Of a stretch of 64,000 nucleotides of DNA, positions 50,836 to 60,145 are shown one piece after another. Position numbers and translations under genes: made by a program. The stretch is from Phormidesmis priestleyi BC1401 (GTDB lineage Bacteria; Cyanobacteriota; Cyanobacteriia; Leptolyngbyales; Leptolyngbyaceae). The DNA lies in assembly GCF_001650195.1 (NCBI RefSeq), contig NZ_LXYR01000009.1:1-64000 (forward strand). Direction: 5' to 3'. The notes below the pieces were generated by a model. The model did no database searches. It was not told where the DNA came from and saw only the letters and a program-made list of their open reading frames with translations. Numbering within the stretch: the first letter of the stretch is position 1; every line of letters begins with the position of its first letter.

Positions 50836-51804
50836 ATGGATGTTATGACAGGAAAATTTAAGCTTTTTTGTGCCACAGTCGCCAGCTATTGTTTGCTTTC
50901 ATTCGGTTTGCCGATCGTCACTTTCCAGGGCAAAGCATTAGATTTCAATAACGCTGCCTATGCTAGAAGCAGTGGCGGACGAAGCAGTGGCGGCTCATTT
51001 CGGAGTTCGCCGTCTCGATCGAGCGGGTCAGGTGGGTCAAACAACTCATCTGGAGGCTACAGAGGCGGCGGCGGAGCGGTCTATGTCCCCTATGGAGGCT
51101 CCGGCTACGGCTATGGTGGTAGCTCGATCGGTGGATTTGGGTCACTGGTTGTAATGTTCATGCTCTTGGGCGGTGGCGGATTGCTCGTTTGGATGCTGCT
51201 TTCAGCCAGAAAAGGTCTCGGCTTGACTTCAGAACTCGATAACAATAAAGTGACGGTCAGCAAGCTTCAGGTTGCCCTGTTAGCCGAAGGTCGCGTCATT
51301 CAGTCGCAGTTGTCTGAAATTGTCCAAAATGCCGACACCGAAACGCCCGAAGGACTTCAGCAAGAACTTCAGGAAGTCATTCTGGCACTGTTGAGAATGC
51401 CCGAAAACTGGAGTCATGTGTCAGCGAGTTCGCAGACAGCCAAGACGCGCGAAGAGGCAGAGACGTTGTTTAATCAAGCCTCGATCGCCGAGCGCAGCAA
51501 TTTTAGTGTCGAAACCTTAACCAATGTTGGCGGCAGAGTCAACACCAAAAAATTTACTCCCAATCCTGACGAAGATCCCGCATCTTACATCGTGGTGACT
51601 CTGATTATTGGAACGGCTGACGACAAGCCCCTATTTAACGAAGTTCGTACCACAGAGGCTCTGAAGGCGACCCTACAGAGGCTTGCATCAATCAACGCAA
51701 ATTATTTGATGGTGTTTGAGCTACTTTGGAGTCCTCAAGATGAGAGCGACAGTCTCACTTATGATGAGCTGCTCACCGAATATTCAGGAATGATGCAGAT
51801 TTAA
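50836..51804 (+). CDS. DUF1517 family membrane protein
   Basis: 322 residues. After a signal-anchor (LFCATVASYCLLSFGLPIVT, about 10-29) comes a Ser/Gly-rich linker at about 45-95, one membrane helix (LVVMFMLLGGGGLLVWMLLS, about 104-123), and a soluble C-terminal domain (VSKLQVALLAEGRVIQSQLS on to VTLIIGTADDKPLFNEVRTT). This is the DUF1517 layout; the family is found in cyanobacteria and plant plastids and has no assigned biochemical function. It converges with ndhM, 5 bases between stops. Start is ATG 50836 or ATG 50845. Confidence 0.88.
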   Translation: MDVMTGKFKLFCATVASYCLLSFGLPIVTFQGKALDFNNAAYARSSGGRSSGGSFRSSPSRSSGSGGSNNSSGGYRGGGGAVYVPYGGSGYGYGGSSIGGFGSLVVMFMLLGGGGLLVWMLLSARKGLGLTSELDNNKVTVSKLQVALLAEGRVIQSQLSEIVQNADTETPEGLQQELQEVILALLRMPENWSHVSASSQTAKTREEAETLFNQASIAERSNFSVETLTNVGGRVNTKKFTPNPDEDPASYIVVTLIIGTADDKPLFNEVRTTEALKATLQRLASINANYLMVFELLWSPQDESDSLTYDELLTEYSGMMQI

Positions 51805-51809
51805 AGAAT

Positions 51810-52169
51810 CTATTCTGCTGGGGCAGAGCCGTTTTCAGGTTTAACTTGAGGCAAGCCAAGACTGTAATTTAAAACGCGGCTGTTGAGGTTGTAAGAAATC
51901 TCGCCTTTGTTAAGGAGCGATCGCACCAAATGCTCTAAGTCTGACCCGATGCGACGCAGATTATAATCGGTCAAGTCAGCCCCGTCAGAAGATTCGACTA
52001 ACTCATCAAATTTGCGATAAATTTTTTGCAGCGCGTCATCATTCCAGTTCAGTTCGTTGTCTGGGTCAATGTCTAGCGTCAAAACGTTCTCACTGGGAAC
52101 AAGTTCGTTATTTTTAACTTCAGCAGTAAAAATACGAATGTGGCGGGTTGTAGACTTTACTAAGGTCAT
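51810..52169 (-). CDS. ndhM: NAD(P)H-quinone oxidoreductase subunit M
   Basis: 119 residues from ATG 52169 (MTLVKSTTRHIRIFTAEVKN). NdhM is a cyanobacterial/plastid-specific subunit of the peripheral arm of NDH-1, which carries cyclic electron flow and respiration. Diagnostic stretches are NVLTLDIDPDNELNWNDDAL (about 26-45), KFDELVESSDGADLTDYNLR (about 50-69) and SYNLNSRVLNYSLGLPQVKP. Slightly longer than typical by a Pro/Glu/Ala tail. The extra 13 codons to 52208 are not family-like. Confidence 0.95.
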   Translation of the reverse strand: MTLVKSTTRHIRIFTAEVKNNELVPSENVLTLDIDPDNELNWNDDALQKIYRKFDELVESSDGADLTDYNLRRIGSDLEHLVRSLLNKGEISYNLNSRVLNYSLGLPQVKPENGSAPAE

Positions 52170-52335
52170 AAAATTAATTGGCTGAGCCGGGTACACAAAA
52201 CTTGCCACTGCAATTGTAATCGGACTTTAACACCAAATACGCTCCACCATCCGCGACATTTCAATAGAAGTTTTCAATGCTAGAACTTGAATAATACCGA
52301 TGCCTAGCGGCTCTTTCATTCCTCTGGTTTTCACT

Positions 52336-53079
52336 ATGTCTAAAGTTCTCAAACTCCTGTTCATTCGTCACGCTCAATCGACTGGCAACCAGCAAAAACG
52401 GATGCAAGGACACGGAGATTTTGAACTTTCTAGCACGGGCAGAATGCAGGCAGAAAAACTCGCGCAATATCTTTTGGCAGAATCCTGGCATCCGTCTCAC
52501 GTTTACAGCAGTCCGCTTAAACGTGCCGCTCAAACTACAGAGATTCTGCTGTCTTTGTTTCAGTTAGCGCCGCTTCCTGCCACAGTCAGCGATTTGATCG
52601 ATCCGTCGGCTGAGTCTTCGTCAGAAGAAATCGAGGAGAACAGCAGCGCGATCGCCGTCCAATATGCCGACGAACTCAAAGAATTTCAGAACGGAATTCT
52701 CCAAGGGTTAACCTGGTCAGAAGCTCAAAGTCGATACCCTGAGTTGTGTCATCGCTTAGAAGCCTCGCCTGACTGGATTCAAATCCCAGAAGCCGAATCG
52801 CTGCACGATGCCCGAACTCGTGCCCGTCAATTTGTCACGCAACTGATTGATCGCCACAGAGACGGCGATCGATTGTGGATTGTCAGCCATAGCTGGATTT
52901 TGCAGCACTTAATCGCTGAACTGTTGGGCAGCGATCGCTCTTGGCGAGTCAGAGCCAGCAACACGGCACTCTTTGAATTTTGGATCGACCGATCGCGCTG
53001 GCACCAAACCAGTCAAAATCGCTTTAACACTGACCTTTGGCAAATCCGTCGCTTCAACGATTCTCGTCACCTCAACTAG
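52336..53079 (+). CDS. Histidine phosphatase family protein (phosphoglycerate-mutase-like)
   Basis: 247 residues from ATG 52336. The catalytic loop is LLFIRHAQSTGNQQKRMQGH (about 8-27), with the phospho-His in RHAQ. The second His region is RLWIVSHSWILQHLIAELLG. An inserted acidic stretch, SAESSSEEIEENSSAIAVQY (about 95-114), is unusual. It could be a phosphoglycerate mutase-like or a sugar/prenyl phosphate phosphatase; the RMQGHGDFELSSTGRMQAE pattern fits the broad-specificity group. The family does not reveal the substrate. Confidence 0.88.
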   Translation: MSKVLKLLFIRHAQSTGNQQKRMQGHGDFELSSTGRMQAEKLAQYLLAESWHPSHVYSSPLKRAAQTTEILLSLFQLAPLPATVSDLIDPSAESSSEEIEENSSAIAVQYADELKEFQNGILQGLTWSEAQSRYPELCHRLEASPDWIQIPEAESLHDARTRARQFVTQLIDRHRDGDRLWIVSHSWILQHLIAELLGSDRSWRVRASNTALFEFWIDRSRWHQTSQNRFNTDLWQIRRFNDSRHLN

Positions 53080-53170
53080 AGGGAATTCTTGTTTCGTCTA
53101 TCCATCTACAGATCTCCTGTTATCATGATTTCTTAATAAAGTCGATCAGGGTTCATTCCGTACCAAACTG

Positions 53171-53992
53171 ATGAGCATAACAGTGGATTCGGTTAACGAT
53201 ATCTTTCGACAGGCACACCAGGGAAGCGTTGCAGCCATTATTCAAGTGCTGAACGACAAACTCGCTGACTCTGGCATCAGAACTCGCGCCATCTTTGCTA
53301 ACGGCATTTTGCAACTGCTCTGTGAAGCCCCCACCGCCGAGCAATTAGAGCAGACAATGCTCACCGATCGAGTGCAAAAAATCTTAGACGCGATCGAACC
53401 TCGCAGCGTTCGGCGAGTCAACATCAACAGCCGCATTGTCCGCGAACAGCAATTATTGTGGCTCGAAGAAATTAACCGTGACCCAGATGGACAGGTTCTC
53501 TGGTCAAAAGAAATTGTTCTAGAGCGCAAAAATCCTCTAAAGCGATTTCTAACCGATTGGCGAGAAGACCGCCTCGACAGTTTGGATCGCCCCAAAACAG
53601 TATCTCCTTCCCTGATTCGTGAAAAACACCAGTTTACCAAAGGCATCGTTGGTGGATTGGGATTAAGCGCTGCGCTGCTGTTAGCAGGTTGGGGGATTTA
53701 CACCTGGCAAAATGGGCGATCGACGATCGCTCCAACTTCCCTCCAATCAGCCAGTGCGGTTAAGCCTGAACCAGACAATTTTGCAACGGCAGTTCGTTTA
53801 GCAGAGAGAGCCTCTGAAATCGGCAGAACGGCGCAAACCCCCGCCCAGTGGAAGAACTTAGCAGATACCTGGGGCAAAGCCTCCGCTCTAATGGGAACCG
53901 TTCCTGCCAGCGACAAACGCTATGCGATCGCCCTCGATCGCACCGCTCTCTACCGCAGGTACCAAGAAGCGGCACTCGAAAAAGTAAAGTAA
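53171..53992 (+). CDS. Conserved hypothetical protein with one membrane helix
   Basis: 273 residues. The N-terminal part (SITVDSVNDIFRQAHQGSVA, about 2-21, and LLCEAPTAEQLEQTMLTDRV, about 49-68) is soluble. A basic linker precedes a single helix, VGGLGLSAALLLAGWGIYTW, at about 162-181, and the C-terminal 90 residues contain a helical TPR-like part (FATAVRLAERASEIGRTAQT, about 199-218, and QWKNLADTWGKASALMGTVP). A type found in cyanobacteria; I do not know a function. It converges with the HerA-like gene, 10 bases apart. Confidence 0.75.
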   Translation: MSITVDSVNDIFRQAHQGSVAAIIQVLNDKLADSGIRTRAIFANGILQLLCEAPTAEQLEQTMLTDRVQKILDAIEPRSVRRVNINSRIVREQQLLWLEEINRDPDGQVLWSKEIVLERKNPLKRFLTDWREDRLDSLDRPKTVSPSLIREKHQFTKGIVGGLGLSAALLLAGWGIYTWQNGRSTIAPTSLQSASAVKPEPDNFATAVRLAERASEIGRTAQTPAQWKNLADTWGKASALMGTVPASDKRYAIALDRTALYRRYQEAALEKVK

Positions 53993-54002
53993 GGGTTTTG
54001 TT

Positions 54003-55691
54003 TTAGTCAATGCTGCGACCCCGCACCGTTTGCGCTCTTTTGGGAATGGCGATCGGAGCTTGCTCGATCGTCCGCTCTTGCACTCGGTGAGTCTGAAAGT
54101 GCTTCCGCCACTCTTCGGGCGCATTCAGCGTTTCGCCACCGTGTTTGGTCAGACGTTGACGCACTTTGCACAACACTGGAGTGTTGACACACGCGCCAGA
54201 TACGATCACTTGTCCTTTCGTCAAGGCAGGTAACTCTTTCAGCAAATCTCGACCTGCCGCTTCGACTCCATGCTTCAGGCTTTCTTGATCGACTGGGTTG
54301 ACAATTCGCATGATGAATTGGCTCATACATTGAGACAGCACGTCGGAGTCAATCTTGCCCGGACGCTGCGTGATCAGTCCGATTCCGACCCCAAATTTTC
54401 GTCCCTCACTCAGAATTGTTCTCAGCACAGCTTTACAGCGAGACGGCTCGTGGGCAGGAGCAAAGCGGTGTGCCTCTTCGATCAAAATGAACACGGGGTA
54501 AGGCAGATAATTTTCGTCGCTGCTTTCGGTCAATCCTCGATGCGTGTTCATTCGCGCCTGGTTTGACTGTCGCAGCACCGCCGCACAGATCACCTGCTGC
54601 TCGTCTTGACTAATCTCATTCATTTGCAGCACTGTGACCTGCCCCGGCTCAAACAAATCTTTTGGGCTGACCGTGTGCTCAAACGTGTGAAAGTAGTCCG
54701 ATCGCTCCAGTCGCTCTAGTTTCCACTCCAACGCAGGAGCCGAAGAACCCTGTTTGAGGTTGCCCTCGTCGTCTTCCTGCACGTCTGCCTCCCGCACCGC
54801 CGCAATCAAATCCTGAATGCCCCAGCGATAGTCACCTTTTTTGTGCTTTTGCAGAAGTCTGTAGGCTTTGTTGAGAATCGACTGTTGGCGATCGCTCATT
54901 TCAGGCAGCAGCGTCAAAATGTCTGAGTAATCCAGCGAGGACACTCGAATCCGAATATCGTCTGGGGTTAAAACCTTCACCTTAGGCGAATAGCCGTCGG
55001 GGTCTTGAAAGGCTGGATGACCGCGCATTTCGGTCAGAGTGCCATATTCTCCGTGAGGGTCGAGAATCAGCACCGCCGCTCGATTGTGAGGTGACAGCAG
55101 CTCTTCGACCAAAACGCCCGCCGTGTAAGATTTTCCCGATCCCGTCCCTGCCAGAATTGCCATGTGGGTGCTGACTAGCTCTTTGACATCTAGGGCGATC
55201 GGCACGGCACCCGCGTCTCTCAGCAGCAGCGACCCAATGTGAGCCGATCCAATTTCCTGGGGCTGTTTGCGATTGAGAATCTGCCTCAACATCTGATCGT
55301 CAGCCAGACACACCTTTGCGCCGGGATTCGGACTTTTACGAGGGTTCATGAATCCCAATGATCGGTCAAAATAGCCGATGACATCGACGCTGACCTCATA
55401 GATCTCAGGGTTGGCATAAGTGAAGCCTACAAGCGCCGCGATCGCTTCGGGACTGATCTCCGTATCGGCAAAAATGCGATCGGGCAAATGATCGATCAAA
55501 CGACGCGCCGAAATTTTTCCTAAGATCTTGAACGCACTCTCATTCTCTCGGACTTCGTAGTAAACATATTCACCGATCTTGACCGAGCGATTGTCAGATG
55601 TGATGAACACATACTGATTCCCGTTTTCGCCCGGACCTTTGACCGTGCCAATCACCTTAAGAGAGAGAGAGGACGCTTGATTTAGGGTCAT
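54003..55691 (-). CDS. HerA-like ATPase/helicase
   Basis: 562 residues from ATG 55691 (a TTG 9 bases upstream is possible). An N-terminal HAS-barrel (about 10-95, IGTVKGPGENGNQYVFITSD) is followed by a FtsK/HerA ATPase: Walker A MAILAGTGSGKSYTAGVLVE (about 178-197), VLILDPHGEYGTL, Walker B PVFILIEEAHRFAPAHEPSR, and the arginine-finger region FGVGIGLITQRPGKIDSDVL (about 433-452). HerA translocates DNA with the nuclease NurA in archaea and some bacteria. No NurA-like gene is adjacent; the neighbouring gene is the one-helix protein at 53171-53992. Role may be in DNA end processing, but this is inferred. Confidence 0.9.
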   Translation of the reverse strand: MTLNQASSLSLKVIGTVKGPGENGNQYVFITSDNRSVKIGEYVYYEVRENESAFKILGKISARRLIDHLPDRIFADTEISPEAIAALVGFTYANPEIYEVSVDVIGYFDRSLGFMNPRKSPNPGAKVCLADDQMLRQILNRKQPQEIGSAHIGSLLLRDAGAVPIALDVKELVSTHMAILAGTGSGKSYTAGVLVEELLSPHNRAAVLILDPHGEYGTLTEMRGHPAFQDPDGYSPKVKVLTPDDIRIRVSSLDYSDILTLLPEMSDRQQSILNKAYRLLQKHKKGDYRWGIQDLIAAVREADVQEDDEGNLKQGSSAPALEWKLERLERSDYFHTFEHTVSPKDLFEPGQVTVLQMNEISQDEQQVICAAVLRQSNQARMNTHRGLTESSDENYLPYPVFILIEEAHRFAPAHEPSRCKAVLRTILSEGRKFGVGIGLITQRPGKIDSDVLSQCMSQFIMRIVNPVDQESLKHGVEAAGRDLLKELPALTKGQVIVSGACVNTPVLCKVRQRLTKHGGETLNAPEEWRKHFQTHRVQERTIEQAPIAIPKRAQTVRGRSID

Positions 55692-56312
55692 GCTTGCCAA
55701 TCAACCGTTTTATAAATTTATCTGATCGTCTAACTGTTCGTTCAAGTGTACTATATCAACCCCAAAAAGAGAGAACGGTTTCATTTTTAAGGATTGATAT
55801 AGCAATCCTTAATCAGTTGTAAACTCGGTCTGCCCTCCTCACGAAGTGGGGCGAAGCCCTCGCCAGCCCTCCTCCCCAAGGAGAAGGGAGCCAGAAAGTC
55901 AAAGTCCCTCTCCTTGGGGAGAGGGATTTAGGGTGAGGGTAAAATCTCTGCATCTCACAAGTTAATTAGGATTGATAGGCTCCCTTCTGCCCACTCTTGG
56001 CTATCTCAGTGCAAGTCTGGAGGTTTTAAGAATAGTACAAAGAAATCGTGGGGAAATTACGGTTACTCTAAAATTCTCTGCACGCTAATCTTATGGCTGA
56101 TAATGCCATTGAACCAAGGCTTAACAAAAACTGGTTCCACTCAGCCCCTAAAAGACAGATCTACCCTGCTGCCATTTTTTAGAGTGAGGCAACCCTCCTA
56201 GTCAAGCAATCACTAAGGGCACGATCGCAGAATGTAAGCAGAGGTTTCGTGCGCTCACACAAAGCTACAAGAATGCAATTCCCTCACTAACCGCATAGGT
56301 GAAAGCACTGTC
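55692..56312. other. 621-bp gap, repeat element plus unexplained sequence
   Basis: The left third holds the repeat at 55789-55978. The remaining 330 bases up to the GAF kinase gene have no supported gene or terminator; the kinase promoter is presumably there. Confidence 0.6.
55789..55978. repeat. MITE-like element with AATCCTTAATCAG-type ends
   Basis: AAGGATTG (55789-55796) pairs with CAATCCTT (55803-55810). The piece TATAGCAATCCTTAATCAGT from 55798 is repeated at 21817-21836. The right end, GTTAATTAGGATTG at about 55961-55974, is an imperfect inverse of the left end. Inside lie CCCTCCTCACGAAGTGGGGC and two hairpins of the CCCTCTCC type. It shares parts with the elements at 21762-21921 and 36369-36535. 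Confidence 0.8.
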
Positions 56313-58241
56313 GTGCATCAACGTTCTAGCCAACCGACTCAGCAAATCTTAGACGCGCTTTTAGGACACAAAATTGCTCAGGTAGGGGTCGCCTCTCAGC
56401 CTGAGATTATGTTGTCTAAAATTGCTGCAATTTTGGGAGAAGAATTTAGAGCAGAAGGCTGTGTGATTTCTAGTTGCTCTCAGCATCTGACTCAGCGCCA
56501 AATGGCTGTCTGGTTTAGCAAGGATGTCAACGCCACTCAGCAAACCGAAGTTTTAGCAATCTATCCAACGCTTGAGGCTGAGACGTTGGACGCGGGAACT
56601 CCGATGATTGCGGATTTACAAATCAGTGATTCGGTTCCTGCGCGGAAGTCAGTCTCGATCGCAGCTATCCTGTCAGTCGTCACTCGCTTTCAAGGTCAAG
56701 TCAACGGAGCGGTTAGTCTCATCCGCTCCCATTCTCACCCGTGGACAGAGCCAGAAGTGACGACCCTAACGACGGTTTCTGACCAAGTTGCTGCTGCCGT
56801 TTCTCACATTCTGCTTCAGCAACAAGTTCTCAAACAGGCTCGATATCAGTCACTGATTCGAGAGTTGACAATGGCTATCCAAAACTCAGCGGATTTGCCG
56901 CACGTTCTCAAACTGGCAATTGACGGTACAGCCCAAGCCCTTCAGGTCGCTCAGGGTTCTGTGCTTCGCCTCAGATATTGGGACCCGCGCCATAATCTGC
57001 GTTCTTTAGATCGCATTCCTAAAGCCAGAGTGATTGTCGAGTGTCAGTGGCGAGACAATGACTCGATCGCTCCACCGCTCCAAATTTCCCTCTTAAATGA
57101 GGCTCCGGTCAGTCAATCTTTTTGGGTGTCAGAATGTGTGGTGTGTCAATATGCGGTCAATCATTCAGCCGCGCCGATCGTGTTAAGCAATAAGGGCGAT
57201 TTTCCGGCAAAGACAGAGACGACGGGAATCGCACCGTTATTTGAACCTGAGCAGATGCCATCTCTGTTGGTGGTGCCGCTAGAGAGCAAAAATAAATTGC
57301 TGGGGTTTATCACCCTTCAGCACGATCAGCCTCGCGAGTGGCAGCCTGATGAGATTGAGTTTGCTCAATTGATCGGTGCTCAAATTAGTTCTGCTATCAT
57401 TCAAACTGAGACGCTGCGCCAGGTTGAATCACTGGTCGAAGAGCGCACGGCTCAACTGCAACAAAGCTTAGAGGTTCAGGCAAAGCTGTATGAGACTACT
57501 CGCAGACAGATTGAAAAACTGCGGGAAATGAATCAGCGCATGGATGAGTTTCTCAGCACGTTGAGCCACGAATTGCGAACTCCTTTGACCAGCATGATGC
57601 TGGCGATTCGGATGCTGCGCGAAGCAGATTTGTCGCCCGATCGTCGTGCTCGATATCTGACCATTCTGGAGCAGCAGTGCGCTCAAGAAACGAGTCTGAT
57701 CAACGATTTGCTGACACTTCAAGAACTGGAGAGCAAACAAGTCGCGATTCAGCTTCAGACCGTTAATCTCAAACAAGTAATCACTGATGTGAGCCAGTCC
57801 TTTCATCAGCGTTGGGCACTCAAAGACCTGAATCTAGAAATCGAGTTACCACTTCGATCGCCTGCTCTCAATACAGATTTGGCAAGTCTCAATCGCATTC
57901 TGTTAGAGCTGTTGACCAACGCTGGCAAATATTCAGACCCTGGCAGCACGGTTTCAGTCAACGTTTCACAGCAAAGCGGACAGCAGATTTCGATCACCGT
58001 CTGCAACAATGGATCTGGCATCTCAGAAGCAGAACTGCCCTACATTTTTGAGAAGTTTAGACGATGCCAGGGCATGACCCAAAACGCGGTGCCCGGAACC
58101 GGGTTAGGACTCGCGCTCGTGAAGAGTCTAGTGCAGCACTTAAATGGCACGATCGAGGCATCTAGTTTGCCGACCAGTGGCGTTCATCTCGAAACTCGCT
58201 TTACGGTGACGCTGCCACAGAATCTCGAAATCGCTCAATAG
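56313..58241 (+). CDS. GAF-domain sensor histidine kinase
   Basis: 642 residues from GTG 56313. Two GAF-like domains (about 20-165, ILSVVTRFQGQVNGAVSLIR, and about 185-370, LLVVPLESKNKLLGFITLQH) are followed by a coiled coil and a HisKA domain, FLSTLSHELRTPLTSMMLAI, with H419. The ATPase part has ILLELLTNAGKYSDPGSTVS (N-box), VCNNGSGISEAELPYIFEKF and PGTGLGLALVKSLVQHLNGT. The second GAF contains CVVCQYA, but no clear CH pair for a bilin chromophore, so it is not a phytochrome by these signs. No membrane helix, so cytoplasmic. Partner regulator not adjacent. Confidence 0.9.
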   Translation: MHQRSSQPTQQILDALLGHKIAQVGVASQPEIMLSKIAAILGEEFRAEGCVISSCSQHLTQRQMAVWFSKDVNATQQTEVLAIYPTLEAETLDAGTPMIADLQISDSVPARKSVSIAAILSVVTRFQGQVNGAVSLIRSHSHPWTEPEVTTLTTVSDQVAAAVSHILLQQQVLKQARYQSLIRELTMAIQNSADLPHVLKLAIDGTAQALQVAQGSVLRLRYWDPRHNLRSLDRIPKARVIVECQWRDNDSIAPPLQISLLNEAPVSQSFWVSECVVCQYAVNHSAAPIVLSNKGDFPAKTETTGIAPLFEPEQMPSLLVVPLESKNKLLGFITLQHDQPREWQPDEIEFAQLIGAQISSAIIQTETLRQVESLVEERTAQLQQSLEVQAKLYETTRRQIEKLREMNQRMDEFLSTLSHELRTPLTSMMLAIRMLREADLSPDRRARYLTILEQQCAQETSLINDLLTLQELESKQVAIQLQTVNLKQVITDVSQSFHQRWALKDLNLEIELPLRSPALNTDLASLNRILLELLTNAGKYSDPGSTVSVNVSQQSGQQISITVCNNGSGISEAELPYIFEKFRRCQGMTQNAVPGTGLGLALVKSLVQHLNGTIEASSLPTSGVHLETRFTVTLPQNLEIAQ

Positions 58242-58397
58242 TTCTGATTCGGATTCGATCGTGCGGTGTTTGTAGCCAATTACAGCAAAAACCAGACCAT
58301 ATCTTATTCGGAACTCTCACGCCTTCTCAGAAATTTAGTCAAGGTGTCGAGGCTTTCCAGATTCAAGCGGGAAGACTGAGTATAATAACCTGAAGCT

Positions 58398-60083
58398 ATG
58401 TTACAAACCATCTCACCCAAACCTCTGCGCTGGCAACAGCAAACCGATTCTCCACTGGCGCGCCAAGTGGACGTTTCGCTGTCGGCGGCTAAGTTTGGCT
58501 TTTATCTGTGGTGGGATAGTCACATTGCAGCCCGTTCTTCGTCACGTCGCGATCGCCGCGCGCAGTGGCTCGTCAACAAGCTGCTCAATTTGGGTCCGAC
58601 GTTTATCAAGATTGGGCAAGCGCTCTCGACTCGTGCAGATTTGCTGCCGATCGAATATGTCAAGGCGCTCTCTCAGCTTCAAGATCGTGTCCCAGAATTT
58701 AGCGCTGACCAGGCGATCGCGATTATTGAATCTGAACTAAATAGCCCACTTCACACCCTTTATCGCGAGTTCGATCGGGTGCCTTTAGCCGCCGCGAGTT
58801 TAGGGCAAGTCCATCGAGCCAGACTGCACACAGGCGAAGAAGTCGTCGTCAAAGTTCAGCGTCCGGGACTCGACCAATTATTTGACTTAGATCTCAAAAT
58901 ATTAGATCGAGTCGTGCAGTTGAGTACGCGCTACTCTGCGACCGCGAGACAATATGACCTCAACGCGATTTATCAAGAGTTTGCTGAAATTCTTCATAAA
59001 GAAGTTGACTACGTTCAAGAAGCGATGAACGCCGATCGCTTTCGTCATAATTTTGCCGATCATCCCCGCATTGTGGTGCCCAAGATTTATCCTCGCTACA
59101 CCACAAAACGGGTGTTGACGATGGAGTATGTGCCCGGAATTAAAGTGAACGATCGTCGGAGTTTAGAAGCGATCGGGATCGATCCTAAAGATATCAATCA
59201 CCTGGGTATTTGCGCCTATCTCAAGCAACTGCTGCAAGATGGCTTCTTTCAGGCTGATCCCCATCCCGGCAATATGGCGGTGACGCTCGACGGACGGCTG
59301 ATTTTCTACGACTTTGGCATGATGGCTGAAGTGATGCCAATCAACCGCGATCAGATGGTGAAAACCTTCTTCGCAGTCTTGAAAAAAGACACCGACGAAG
59401 TAATTCACACTCTGACCGATATGGGCTTGATTGAGCCGATGTCAGACATGACTCCTGTGCGGCGAGTGCTAGGGTTTTTAATCGATCGCTTCACCGATAA
59501 ACCTGTCGAACTTCAGGCGTTTAATAACTTGCGGAATGAGCTGTATGCGCTGTTTGAGAAGCAGCCTTTTCGACTGCCTGCCAAGATGACCTTTATTATC
59601 AAAGCGTTGACGACTTTAGATGGAGTGGCGCGCGATTTAGACCCACAATATAGCTTGCTGATTGCCGCAAAACCGTTTGTGAAAAGTCTAGTGATAACGG
59701 CACCCAAACATCACGGCAGTGGCTTGGGTGAGTTGGCGCGTCAGGCTCAGAGTTTTCTGACTTATCAAATTCGCAAACCCAACTCGGCAGAACTGGCGAT
59801 TCAGCGACTCGAAGAGCGGATAGAACAAGGAGAGTTGCAGATTCGAGTCCAATTCGAGAGCGATCGTCATATTAAAACCCTACACTTAGCAGTGAAATCC
59901 TTAATTTACGCCTGCTTGACGGGGTTCTCAGGTTTGTCAGGGGTCGTGCTGCTCGTGGGCGCTTATCAAGGAGGCGCGATCGCAAGTTTCGTGGTCGCTG
60001 GCGTGTTTGGCACGTTTCTAATCAAATCGCTGATTCGACTTGCCTTGAGAGAACGGCTCGAATCTCTTCGCAACGCACCGTAA
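58398..60083 (+). CDS. ABC1/AarF (UbiB) family atypical kinase (second copy)
   Basis: 561 residues. KIGQALSTRADLLPIEYVKA (about 72-91), AAASLGQVHRARL (about 131-143), VVVKVQRPGLDQ, FFQADPHPGNMAV (about 280-292) and FYDFGMMAEVMPI are the ABC1 landmarks. The C terminus has two hydrophobic helices (about 500-521 and 528-548). The nucleotide loop has AAAS where the 5981-7633 paralogue has AAGS. It lies 156 bases after the kinase gene and 62 bases before the peptide-binding lipoprotein gene. Likely thylakoid or plastoglobule-like membrane-bound and linked to quinone metabolism; not proven. Confidence 0.9.
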   Translation: MLQTISPKPLRWQQQTDSPLARQVDVSLSAAKFGFYLWWDSHIAARSSSRRDRRAQWLVNKLLNLGPTFIKIGQALSTRADLLPIEYVKALSQLQDRVPEFSADQAIAIIESELNSPLHTLYREFDRVPLAAASLGQVHRARLHTGEEVVVKVQRPGLDQLFDLDLKILDRVVQLSTRYSATARQYDLNAIYQEFAEILHKEVDYVQEAMNADRFRHNFADHPRIVVPKIYPRYTTKRVLTMEYVPGIKVNDRRSLEAIGIDPKDINHLGICAYLKQLLQDGFFQADPHPGNMAVTLDGRLIFYDFGMMAEVMPINRDQMVKTFFAVLKKDTDEVIHTLTDMGLIEPMSDMTPVRRVLGFLIDRFTDKPVELQAFNNLRNELYALFEKQPFRLPAKMTFIIKALTTLDGVARDLDPQYSLLIAAKPFVKSLVITAPKHHGSGLGELARQAQSFLTYQIRKPNSAELAIQRLEERIEQGELQIRVQFESDRHIKTLHLAVKSLIYACLTGFSGLSGVVLLVGAYQGGAIASFVVAGVFGTFLIKSLIRLALRERLESLRNAP

Positions 60084-60145
60084 AATTGCTTCGTAGATTA
60101 ATTTGTCCGCCATAAAATCCGTCTAGGGTGTAGAAAGGATCAAGG

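Noticed and set aside
53171-53992. NurA nuclease partner of the HerA-like ATPase
   Set aside because: The protein has a membrane helix and no nuclease residues, and the genes are convergent, not cotranscribed.
56313-58241. Phytochrome-type photoreceptor
   Set aside because: The GAF domain lacks a clear chromophore-binding Cys-His pair and there is no PHY domain.
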